The notes under the pieces were generated by a model, which had not been told where the DNA came from, ran no database searches, and saw only the letters and a list, made by a program, of their open reading frames with translations. From positions 1 through 42,102 of the forward strand of contig CADECG010000014.1 of NCBI GenBank assembly GCA_902825795.1: a stretch of 42,102 bases of DNA, given 5' to 3'. Positions 8,797 to 15,486 of the stretch are shown piece after piece. How positions within the stretch are numbered: position 1 is the first letter of the stretch; each line of letters starts with the position of its first letter. The translations under genes and the position numbers were made by a program. This DNA comes from an uncultured Bacteroidota bacterium. Lineage in GTDB: Bacteria; Bacteroidota; Bacteroidia; Flavobacteriales_F; PHOS-HE28.

Positions 8797-9465
8797 ATGA
8801 TGATGATGGCCCGCTCGGCAATCGCCTGCACAGCGTGTATCCTGTTGCCGCTCGCAGCAGCATCGCAAACCTTTCCGCTGGACTACATCTCGAAGTCCCG
8901 TGGTTCATGGGACCGCCGTCCGGACACGGCCATGGTGGATCCTGTCATGGACAGCGTCATGCGGGCCATGACGGGTAAAGGTTTGGCGGAGACGATGGTG
9001 TTCAATTCGGAGCGCGCCACACTGGAGGAAGTGGAGCAATTGAGGAAGCTCATGAGCCTGGCGGGGCACGATATCGACAGTGTGGGGTCGTTCGGGTTCG
9101 CGGAAGAGACGAACATGGAAGCAGGCTGGCCACCGCCCACGAACAAGCGCATCGTAGTGATGATCGGCCGAACGGTACATGGATTTTCGTTCGACATGCT
9201 GAACGACACGGTCCCGCAACCTTGTCCTACCTGTATTCCGGACACATCCCAACACGCCCCCACGGACGCTTGGGCATTCATCGTGCGCCTGTTGTTGCAA
9301 CGCAACGTGGATGAACTGGTACGCTTGGCCAAAGCGGAAATGGCCGCGAACGACCTGTCGGTTCCGCCCACGAGGGAGTACCGGATCTACGCCTACGACC
9401 GACGACGTGCGCCGACCATCGAGCACATCTTCCTGCACGAGACCGTGCTTGGTGTGAAGGACTGA
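8797..9465 (+). CDS. Hypothetical secreted protein
   Basis: 222 residues beginning with four ATG codons, any of which could be the start, and a signal peptide (ARSAIACTACILLPLAAASQ). The body has two apparent parts: a helical segment with MTGKGLAETMVFNSERATLEEVEQLRKL (about 60-88), and a mixed region with VVMIGRTVHGFSFDMLNDTV. It ends RIYAYDRRRAPTIEHIFLHETVLG. A pair of cysteines (PCPTC) may form a disulfide. No family is recognised. It is divergent from the broken T9SS gene. Confidence 0.65.
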   Translation: MMMMARSAIACTACILLPLAAASQTFPLDYISKSRGSWDRRPDTAMVDPVMDSVMRAMTGKGLAETMVFNSERATLEEVEQLRKLMSLAGHDIDSVGSFGFAEETNMEAGWPPPTNKRIVVMIGRTVHGFSFDMLNDTVPQPCPTCIPDTSQHAPTDAWAFIVRLLLQRNVDELVRLAKAEMAANDLSVPPTREYRIYAYDRRRAPTIEHIFLHETVLGVKD

Positions 9466-9538
9466 TCACCAATAGGTCTTGGTCGGCAATGCGGTCAAGC
9501 GCCAGCAGACCCGCCGCGGCATGCGAAGCGGCGAGCAG

Positions 9539-9697
9539 GGATCCAAACGAATGACCATCTTCACAGCAAACGACGCATATGCCACGCCCCCTCTTGCTGC
9601 TCTTCCTGTTCGTTATCGCATCGCACATCAGCGCACAGGACGGCAAGCTCTTGGAGCGAACGTCCTACACCGTTGCGGGTTGCGCGATCGATGCAAG
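9539..9697 (+). pseudogene. 5' fragment of a second copy of the hydrolase gene found at 11.65 kb
   Basis: The first 38 codons from the ATG at 9579 parallel those of the intact gene at 11654: signal peptide ending ASHISAQ versus ASHLTAQ, then DGKLLERTSYTVA versus DGKLVERTPYTVA. Similarity also covers about 40 bases upstream of the ATG (ATGACCATCTTCACAGCAAA versus ATGATCACCTTCACCGCAAA). After about 9697 the likeness stops, and the frame runs on with no catalytic residues into the antisense of the next gene. This is a truncated leftover with its own 5' flank. The T9SS gene at 9836-11389 lies between it and the intact gene. Confidence 0.75.
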
Positions 9698-9804
9698 GCC
9701 GATGACCATGGGCGCGCAAAGCAGCTATAGCCGCATAGAGCGCGGTGAGACTGACCCGACCTGGAGCCGCGTGAAGAGATCGCTGCGGGCAGCGGACTAC
9801 CAAA

Positions 9805-9830
9805 GCGAAAAGCCTCCCCGGCCCGGGGCT
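9805..9830 (-). terminator. Rho-independent terminator of the T9SS gene ending at 9836
   Basis: On the minus strand a GC stem CCCCG-GGC-CGGGG (9816-9828) lies seven bases past the stop codon and is followed by AGGCTTTTCGCTTT. The strong hairpin plus a broken T-run fits an intrinsic terminator. Confidence 0.5.
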
Positions 9831-9835
9831 GCTCG

Positions 9836-11389
9836 CTATCGCTTCACCCACCGCTGCGCCAGCAAGCCATCGGGCGTGAGGATCCACAGCGTGTACATGC
9901 CCGCAGGAAGCGTGGTAATGTCCAAGTCCATGGGGGTGGCCTGCACCAGGGCTTCATGTTGAACGCGGCCAGCCACGTCCAGGATCGCATAGCGGGAGCC
10001 TGCAAGCGCCGGGTCAAGCATGACCTGGAGCTGGTCCTGCGCCGGGTTCGGCATCAGTTGGATGGACGAGGAGGCCTGTTCGGACATGCCGACCGCATCG
10101 GGGAAGAGCTTCACCACCCAGAAGTCGCTGTTGTCGAATTGGTATGGAAGGTGGTAGCCCGTGACATCGCCGTCGTTAGAGGATGTGACGCCAGCGGCCA
10201 AGATCGCACCATCCGTGCTGATCGCCAGGTCGCGACCACGCTCCCACATGCTGCCCCCCATGTTCTTCTGCCATATCAGGTCCCCCGTGGCATCCAGCAT
10301 CACCACCCAGAGATCGGCCAGGCCCATGTTACCGGTCAGGTCCCCATTCGTGGACCAAGCCTCTCCTACCACCACGCAGCGTCCGTCGGGCAGTTGCTCC
10401 GCCCTGCCTCCTATCTCGATGGCCGTGCCACCAAGGGCTCGTTCCCACTCCAATGCTCCGGAGGCATCCAGCTTGATCACCCAGATATCGATGTTCCCAT
10501 GCATGTTGGTGACCATCCCATCGGCAGATTGCGTTTCACCGCACACCAGGAAGCCACCGTCGAGCGTAGGGTCCACGGACCAGGCACCATCACCCGAATT
10601 GCCTCCATAGCAGTTCTCCCATACGATATCGCCCACGGCATCGATCCTCACCACCCAGTAATCAGCGTAGGCGGAGTAGTGCGACACGTCGCCATCGGTC
10701 GAATGGGAGAAACCCGCCAGGATGAAGCCGCCATCGCCCAGGGCCTGGGCATCGGTCAGCACGTCGCTGGCGGAACCGCCGTAGCACCGTTGCCACTGGA
10801 AAGCGCCGTTCAGGTCGAGCTTGAACACCCATATGTCGAAGGAACCGTGATTGCCCGACACATCATTGTCGTTCGATCCGGTGGAGCCACCGATCAGATA
10901 GCCGTCCACCGTTTCGCTGCATGACCATGGCTGCTCCTGCACGCTGCCGCCGCGCACGGTCTGCCATTCCAGGTTGCCCGCGGAATTGAGCTTGAGCACC
11001 CAGACGTCCTGGAAGCCGAGGTTCATCGGTACGTCGCCGTTGCTGGACTCGGAGAACGCGGTGATCAGATAGCCGCCGTCGGAGGTCTGGATCACGTCGC
11101 GTGCAGCGTCCAGGCCCGAACCGCCATAGTTCTTCTCCCATTGCACATTGCCCAAGGCATCCAGCTTCAGCACCCAAACGTCGCCCGATCCATTGTTGTC
11201 CTCGGCGTCGCCATCGTCCGAATAAGAAACGCCTGCTACCACACTTCCGCCATCGGTGGTCGGCGAGATGGCCGTCGGCTCATCCTTCGCGGTGCCGCCC
11301 AGCGCCTTTTCCCAGGCGATGGCCGGAGCCTGTGCATGCACTTGGTGGAGCAGCGTAAGGACCATGATCGGGACCAGGGCGCGTGACAT
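9836..11389 (-). CDS. Secreted seven-repeat propeller protein with T9SS sorting domain
   Basis: 517 residues from the ATG at 11389, which opens a signal peptide (SRALVPIMVLTLLHQVHAQ). Seven modules of about 60 residues follow, each starting W-E/Q-x(3)-GG(T/S) and continuing with DGG(Y/F)xxxG, SxDGDVxxxxGxxDxWVxKLDxxG (WEKALGGT, WEKNYGGS, WQTVRGGS, WQRCYGGS, WENCYGGN, WERALGGT, WQKNMGGS). This probably makes one seven-bladed propeller. The last 75 residues form a T9SS type A sorting domain (LMPNPAQDQLQV start, LPAGMYTLWIL). It is probably surface-exposed; its binding partner is unknown. It sits alone between the truncated and intact copies of the hydrolase gene. Confidence 0.88.
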   Translation of the reverse strand: MSRALVPIMVLTLLHQVHAQAPAIAWEKALGGTAKDEPTAISPTTDGGSVVAGVSYSDDGDAEDNNGSGDVWVLKLDALGNVQWEKNYGGSGLDAARDVIQTSDGGYLITAFSESSNGDVPMNLGFQDVWVLKLNSAGNLEWQTVRGGSVQEQPWSCSETVDGYLIGGSTGSNDNDVSGNHGSFDIWVFKLDLNGAFQWQRCYGGSASDVLTDAQALGDGGFILAGFSHSTDGDVSHYSAYADYWVVRIDAVGDIVWENCYGGNSGDGAWSVDPTLDGGFLVCGETQSADGMVTNMHGNIDIWVIKLDASGALEWERALGGTAIEIGGRAEQLPDGRCVVVGEAWSTNGDLTGNMGLADLWVVMLDATGDLIWQKNMGGSMWERGRDLAISTDGAILAAGVTSSNDGDVTGYHLPYQFDNSDFWVVKLFPDAVGMSEQASSSIQLMPNPAQDQLQVMLDPALAGSRYAILDVAGRVQHEALVQATPMDLDITTLPAGMYTLWILTPDGLLAQRWVKR

Positions 11390-11653
11390 GGGTTGGTGTT
11401 TGCTACGAAGGTCCTCGATCATACGCCACTTCGTGCCAGAGGCCTCCGTGGAAGATCGACAGCGTTCTGTGCATACCCGGAGGCGGCGTGATCGCGGATC
11501 GCGGGTCCCGGCCATCCGGGATCCCATTTGATCGTGTCAACGAGATCCCGGATACGCGGAACCTCGTTGCTCTGCAACGTCCGCGTTCCGGGATGACGTT
11601 CGCGCAAGGGAGCATCGGCTCCAGAATGATCACCTTCACCGCAAACCCAGCCC

Positions 11654-12604
11654 ATGACGCGCTCCCTTGTGTTATCCTTCCTGATCGTCTCCGCATCGCA
11701 CCTCACCGCACAGGATGGCAAGCTCGTGGAGCGAACGCCGTACACCGTCGCCGATAGTTCCATTGCGAAGTGGCGTTCGCGTATGCCCGAGATCGATACG
11801 ATCTTGGATGGGGTGCGCATTTCCCGCATCACCTACCTGAGCGACGGGTTGAAAGTGAAAGGCTACATGGCAGTGCCCACGGGCAAGGGGCCGTTCCCGA
11901 GCGTGGTCTTCTGCCGTGGTGGTAATCGGCACATCGGCCCGCTCGACGACGGCGCCATCATGCGTTACCTCGCCAACGTGGCCAGCTGGGGCTATGTGGT
12001 GGTCGGCACCGCGTACCGTGGAAATGATGGCGGCGAAGGCAAGGAGGAATTCGGCGGTTCCGACGTGAACGACGTGCTCAACCTGCTGCCCTTGCTGGAA
12101 GAGGTGCCTGAGGCCGACACATCACGCATCGGCATCTTCGGCGGAAGTCGTGGAGGGATGATGGCCTACCTGGCCCTTGCGCGCACCACGCGTTTCAAGG
12201 CGGCCGTGATCCGCTCCGGATTGTCGGACTCGTTCATGGCCCTGGCTGACCGGCCGGCCCTTGAGCAGAACGTGTACGCCCAATTGATACCGGGCTTTAC
12301 CGCCAACCGCGACTCGCTGCTGCTCACCCGTTCGCCCGGGCGTTGGGCGGAACGCTTGTGCAAGACCACGCCGATCCTGATCCAAGCGGGCACCGGCGAC
12401 AACCGCGTGAAGGCGGATCAGGCCATCGCCATGGCACAAGCGCTCTATGCTTGCAATCATCCTTTCCGGATGCTTATGCTGGAAGGTGCCGACCATTACT
12501 TCACCGAGTACCGCGATGAGGTGGATCATGCTACGCGTCTGTTCCTGGATACGTACGTGCGCGACGGCAAACCCTGGCCCAGCTTGGTGCCGCACGGGGA
12601 GTGA
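11654..12604 (+). CDS. Secreted prolyl-oligopeptidase-family alpha/beta hydrolase
   Basis: 316 residues with a signal peptide (about 1-19, ending LTAQ). The alpha/beta hydrolase core starts at about residue 60 (GLKVKGYMAVP, then FPSVVFCRGGN as the oxyanion strand). The predicted catalytic triad is Ser165 in GGSRGG, Asp249 in GTGDNRV and His281 in GADHYF, in the order and spacing typical of the S9/dienelactone-hydrolase group. The domain is minimal: the seven-bladed gating propeller of true prolyl oligopeptidases is absent, so either a small-substrate esterase or a peptidase is possible. Its 5' end is partly duplicated 2.1 kb upstream, and the tail (HATRLFLDTYVRDGKPWP) is complete. Confidence 0.87.
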   Translation: MTRSLVLSFLIVSASHLTAQDGKLVERTPYTVADSSIAKWRSRMPEIDTILDGVRISRITYLSDGLKVKGYMAVPTGKGPFPSVVFCRGGNRHIGPLDDGAIMRYLANVASWGYVVVGTAYRGNDGGEGKEEFGGSDVNDVLNLLPLLEEVPEADTSRIGIFGGSRGGMMAYLALARTTRFKAAVIRSGLSDSFMALADRPALEQNVYAQLIPGFTANRDSLLLTRSPGRWAERLCKTTPILIQAGTGDNRVKADQAIAMAQALYACNHPFRMLMLEGADHYFTEYRDEVDHATRLFLDTYVRDGKPWPSLVPHGE

Positions 12605-12679
12605 CGTGGGCGCAGGAGACCCTTCGCGGACTCGGAGACAGGTGGGAAAGGCGGACCCCGTTCCCCAGGAACAGCGTGA

Positions 12680-12800
12680 GGGCCACTTATTCGAGCGCTC
12701 TGCGAATGGCTTGGTGGTGACTTCGACCCAACGTTTTTCGATGTCTACAGTGTCAACAATGAACTGCTCGCCTACAAGAAGCACTGTGGCACAACTTGGG
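12680..12800 (+). pseudogene. Remnant of a pRiA4b ORF-3-like gene (C-terminal end)
   Basis: In one frame, from about 12692, the sequence reads ALCEWLGGDFDPTFFDVY and then SVNNELLAY. This matches my recollection of the C-terminal signature of plasmid pRiA4b ORF-3-like proteins (a -W-x-G-x-DFDP-E-x-FD-x-VN- motif). A stop codon lies just upstream in the same frame and no full gene surrounds it, so only a decayed tail is left, probably with a frameshift. Such genes often travel on mobile elements. The match is from memory of the motif only. Confidence 0.4.
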
Positions 12801-12830
12801 GGAAGACCAACGAGAAAGCACAAGCGTGTG

Positions 12831-13931
12831 TCACGCGAGCACGAAGTGCGTGCTCCGTCCACCGGCGCGGCCCTTCTTCAGGATCTTTTTCTGCACTAGG
12901 TCCGCGATGTCGCGTGAGGCGGTATCCTGCGAAGTCCTCGACAGCTTGGCATACTTGCTCGAGGTGAGGTTGCCCTCGAAGCCGTCCAGCAACTTGTTCA
13001 GCACCTTCACTTGGCGCGGGTTAAAGATGGTCTTCGCATGCGTTTGCCAGAAGCGATGCTTGTTCAGCACGGCGGACAGCGTCTCTTCCGAAGCCACGAT
13101 CGCGCGCTGAAGGCATGTGATGAGCCAAGCGAGCCATTCGGTCACGTCCAGGGATCCGCGTTGCGAGCGCTCCAGGATATCGTAATAGCGTTTGCGCTCG
13201 GTGCGGATCTGCGCGCTCATGCTGTAGAAGCGCTGCGGCGAACCATCACTGCGTGCGAGCAACAGGTCGGCGATGGCGCGTGCGATGCGGCCGTTGCCAT
13301 CGTCGAACGGATGCAACGTGACGAACCAGAAGTGCGCAAGCCCGGCCTTGACCAGCGGGTCGAGCGACTTATCTGTATTCACCCATTTGAGGAAGGCTGT
13401 CATCTCCTTCTTCAACCGCCCGGCTGCAGGCGCTTCGTAATGCACGCGCTCCCGGCCCATCGCGCCGCTCACCACTTGCATGGGGCCAGTCGAGTCGTCC
13501 CGCCATTGGCCCACGAGGATCTTATACATGCCACTGCGACCCGTCGGGAACAAGGCGGCGTGCCAGCCGAACAGCCGCTCGGCCGTGAGCTTCGCTCCGG
13601 AATGCTGCGTGGCATCGAGCATCATCTCCACGATGCCTTCCACGTTGCGGTCCACCGGTGCTGCGCCCGAAACATCCAGCCCCAGACGGCGCGCGAGCGA
13701 TGAGCGCACCTGCGCCGGATCGAGCACTTCGCCCTCGATGGCGCTGGTGCGCACCACGTCCAGGATCATGGTCTCCAGGTTCGCTTCGCTGCGCAGGTCG
13801 AAACCCACTGCCGCCATGCGGCCCAGCAAGTGGCTCTGCATCTGGCGCGCCTTCGCCACGGCCGGCGCCAATGCAGTCGCATCCCACTTGAAGGCGGGCC
13901 AGTCCTTGCGCTGGTGGATGTAGATGGGCAT
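12831..13931 (-). CDS. Fic family AMP-transferase, self-inhibited (class II), with C-terminal wHTH
   Basis: 366 residues. The catalytic Fic motif HPFDDGNGR (His207-Arg215) is intact, so AMP or another nucleotidyl transfer to a protein hydroxyl is expected. The inhibitory helix motif (S/T)xxxE(G/N) is present near the N-terminus as T62-SAI-E66-G67, which makes it class II: the glutamate blocks ATP until displaced. The N-terminal about 80 residues match the DUF4172 Fic-associated region. The last 65 residues look like a winged helix (RQVKVLNKLL...TSSKYAKLSRTSQDTASRDIADLVQKKILKK). Target proteins are unknown. It stands alone, and an inverted repeat upstream suggests autoregulation by the C-terminal domain. 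Confidence 0.92.
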   Translation of the reverse strand: MPIYIHQRKDWPAFKWDATALAPAVAKARQMQSHLLGRMAAVGFDLRSEANLETMILDVVRTSAIEGEVLDPAQVRSSLARRLGLDVSGAAPVDRNVEGIVEMMLDATQHSGAKLTAERLFGWHAALFPTGRSGMYKILVGQWRDDSTGPMQVVSGAMGRERVHYEAPAAGRLKKEMTAFLKWVNTDKSLDPLVKAGLAHFWFVTLHPFDDGNGRIARAIADLLLARSDGSPQRFYSMSAQIRTERKRYYDILERSQRGSLDVTEWLAWLITCLQRAIVASEETLSAVLNKHRFWQTHAKTIFNPRQVKVLNKLLDGFEGNLTSSKYAKLSRTSQDTASRDIADLVQKKILKKGRAGGRSTHFVLA

Positions 13932-13966
13932 GGCCGGTCCAGAATGCGGAGAAAGGTACGGATATA

Positions 13967-13985
13967 CTCCGCAAATGTTGCGGAG
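13967..13985. promoter_or_regulatory. Operator-like inverted repeat upstream of the Fic gene
   Basis: CTCCGCAA-ATG-TTGCGGAG is a perfect eight-base inverted repeat with a three-base spacer, 35-54 bases upstream of the Fic start codon. Two more CGGAG half-sites at 13947-13951 and 14015-14019 lie exactly 34 bases on either side of the one at 13981-13985. This fits a helix-turn-helix binding site. The likely ligand is the winged helix at the C-terminus of the Fic protein itself. Confidence 0.6.
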
Positions 13986-14071
13986 ATTAAGGGCGGTATT
14001 CTACGCATGAGCGGCGGAGTGTTGGCACTTCGCCGTCTAGCCGGGGAGTTCTTCGGTATTGGCGTTTCATG

Positions 14072-14234
14072 CTACGCCTTCGCCACCACCTCCCCCGCCT
14101 CCCGCAAGTGCGTCTTCCGCGCCTTGCGGATCCTACAGCTCACCACCTTGTACTCCGGACACATGGCCAGTGAGTCGCTTACGCTGCTGGTGATGATGTT
14201 GAGCATGATCTCCGGGAAGTGGAAGGTGCTGCTG
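14072..14234 (-). pseudogene. Fragment copy 1 of the formate dehydrogenase (fdhA) 3' end
   Basis: About 54 codons encode the tail of FdhA: SSTFHFPEIMLNIITSSV ... CPEYKVVSC ... THLREAGEVVAKA, then TAG. The upper edge is abrupt at about 14234, just before the first Ser, after which the DNA is unrelated. The last 40 bases are nearly the same as the intact gene at 17193. The middle is closer to copy 2 (14421-14585), so this piece is a mosaic. It has no start and no cofactor site and cannot function. Confidence 0.85.
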
Positions 14235-14276
14235 TCGCCTTCGCCAGGGCACTTCGGCGACGGAACGAGGATGCCG

Positions 14277-14411
14277 TTACCATCCCACCAAGCGAGTTAT
14301 GCCCCAGATGAAATCCACGATCCAGTACAACACAAAAAGAATGACCGCTCCGGAAAGCACTTTGAGCACCAGCCCAGAATTCTTGGAACGCTCTGTTGAT
14401 CGAGTAATCAT
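14277..14411 (-). CDS. Small single-span membrane protein (44 residues)
   Basis: ATG at 14411 to TAA at 14277. The N-terminus is charged (MITRSTERSKNSG), then a hydrophobic span (LVLKVLSGAVILFVLYWIVD) and a short end with Trp and Arg (GITRLVGW). It begins nine bases after the stop of fdhA fragment copy 2, on the same strand, so it could be read from the same transcript. Its composition differs from a random frame, and the transmembrane span is convincing. No family is recognised. Whether it is expressed is unknown. Confidence 0.45.
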   Translation of the reverse strand: MITRSTERSKNSGLVLKVLSGAVILFVLYWIVDFIWGITRLVGW

Positions 14412-14420
14412 CGGAGAGGT

Positions 14421-14908
14421 TCAAGCCTTCACGGTGATTTCTCCCACCTCCCGCAAATGCGTCTTCCGCGCCTTCCTGATCCTACAGCTCACCACCTTGT
14501 ATTCGGGGCACATGGCCAGTGAGTCGCTCACGCTGCTGGTGATGAGGTTGAGCATCATTTCCGGGAAGTGGAAGGTGCTGCTGAGGATGCCGGGCTTCAC
14601 CTCGTCGGTGATCAGGGCCTTGATGTCCACTTTGCCGCGCGCGCTTTCCACGCAGACCATGTCGCCCTCGGCGATGCCGTGTTTGGCGGCATCCTCCGGG
14701 TTGATGAGCAGCACGTCCTCGGTGAGGATGGCGCCGTTGCCGGTGCGCCGCGTCATGGCGCCGCAGTTGTAGTGCTCCAGCTCGCGGTTGGTGGTGATGA
14801 TGTAGGGGAATTCCGCCTGGTTGGCCTTCACCTCGGGGCTCATCTCCCACGCGTTGAAGTAGAAATGGCCGAGCCCGCGCTTGAAGGTTTCCACGTGCAG
14901 GATCTCCG
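14421..14908 (-). pseudogene. Fragment copy 2 of the formate dehydrogenase (fdhA) 3' end
   Basis: About 162 codons encode the C-terminal molybdopterin-dinucleotide-binding domain of FdhA, from ILHVETFKRGLGHFYFN to the stop TGA at 14421. From 14908 down to about 14590 the DNA is roughly 96% identical to the intact gene (about 12 differences by eye). Below 14590 the encoded residues stay nearly the same but many codons differ. The upper edge at about 14908 is abrupt. An open frame continues upward, but only as the antisense of hicB, so it is not a gene start. It lacks all FeS and active-site parts. Confidence 0.88.
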
Positions 14909-14941
14909 GATAGGACCTGCCCATTCCATCGTTCCACAGCT

Positions 14942-14949
14942 TAGATTTG
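14942..14949 (+). promoter_or_regulatory. Candidate -7 promoter box for hicBA
   Basis: TAGATTTG fits the Bacteroidota TAnnTTTG consensus and lies 17 bases upstream of the hicB start codon, just past the breakpoint of the fdhA fragment. The -33 element is not clear. Confidence 0.5.
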
Positions 14950-14966
14950 AACAAACGAACAAGGCC

Positions 14967-15194
14967 ATGTCGCAACTCACCTATCGTATTCTGTTGACCA
15001 AAGAGCCGGAAGGTGGATTCACGGTGAACGTACCGGCACTGCCGGGTTGCGTGACCTTCGGCGAGAACATCGATCATGCCATGGAGATGGCCAAGGAAGC
15101 GATCGAACTCTATGTGGAGACCTTGCAAGCCGAAGGTGATCTCGTACCCGATGACAGTCAAACCTTGGAGTACTCCCTAGTGCTCGCGTCTTGA
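14967..15194 (+). CDS. hicB: HicB-family antitoxin, short form
   Basis: 75 residues with the HicB partial RNase H-like fold: YRILLTKEPEGGFTVNVPALPGCVTFGENIDHAMEMAKEAIELYVE. This is the family pattern in which a strand pair with PALPGC-T-G is followed by a helix that packs against HicA. It is short compared with two-domain HicB proteins (about 130-140 residues), which carry a DNA-binding C-terminus. That domain is missing here, so self-repression must work in another way, if at all. The ATG at 14967 was preferred over a longer upstream frame because it sits at the start of the conserved strand and behind a promoter-like box. It precedes hicA by six bases. Confidence 0.9.
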   Translation: MSQLTYRILLTKEPEGGFTVNVPALPGCVTFGENIDHAMEMAKEAIELYVETLQAEGDLVPDDSQTLEYSLVLAS

Positions 15195-15200
15195 ACGGCG

Positions 15201-15416
15201 ATGACCCGCACACCGTCGTCGTCGCCCAAGGACATCATCCGGTTGCTTGAAAAGCACGGTTTCGAACTGGTGCGCACTAAAGGCTCACATCACATCTTCA
15301 AGAACCGGGCAACCGGCAAGATGACCGTTGTGCCCATGCACAGGGGCGACCTACCCAAGGGAACGATGTTGACCATTCTGCGGCAAGCTGGGATCGACAA
15401 AGATGAATTGCTTTGA
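15201..15416 (+). CDS. hicA: HicA-family mRNA interferase toxin
   Basis: 71 residues, the typical HicA length, with the double-stranded-RNA-binding-like fold: SSPKDIIRLLEKHGFELVRTKGSHHIFKN, then VPMHRGDLPKGTMLTILRQAGI. The catalytic histidine of the family lies in GSHHIF (His30 or His31). HicA cleaves mRNA and is neutralised by HicB. The antitoxin-first order differs from the hicA-hicB order of Escherichia coli but is common elsewhere. The pair lies between fdhA 3' fragments and the T9SS gene, a setting that suggests arrival with, or stabilisation of, a foreign segment. Confidence 0.93.
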   Translation: MTRTPSSSPKDIIRLLEKHGFELVRTKGSHHIFKNRATGKMTVVPMHRGDLPKGTMLTILRQAGIDKDELL

Positions 15417-15486
15417 GAGGGTGTGGCCAGATCCTATGTGGCGTCCAAGGGAAAATCACGATTGTTCGCTGATCATTTTCAGTACC

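Noticed and set aside
12122..12862. 246-codon open frame on the minus strand
   Set aside because: Antisense to the alpha/beta hydrolase, which has a full catalytic triad; the remainder has no domain.
14909..15161. Extended reading frame of fdhA fragment 2 up to 15161
   Set aside because: The extra part is the antisense of hicB and the match to FdhA ends at about 14908.
14568..15194. Longer version of hicB starting at 14568
   Set aside because: Its first 130 codons are antisense to the fdhA fragment; the HicB fold starts at 14967 behind a promoter-like box.
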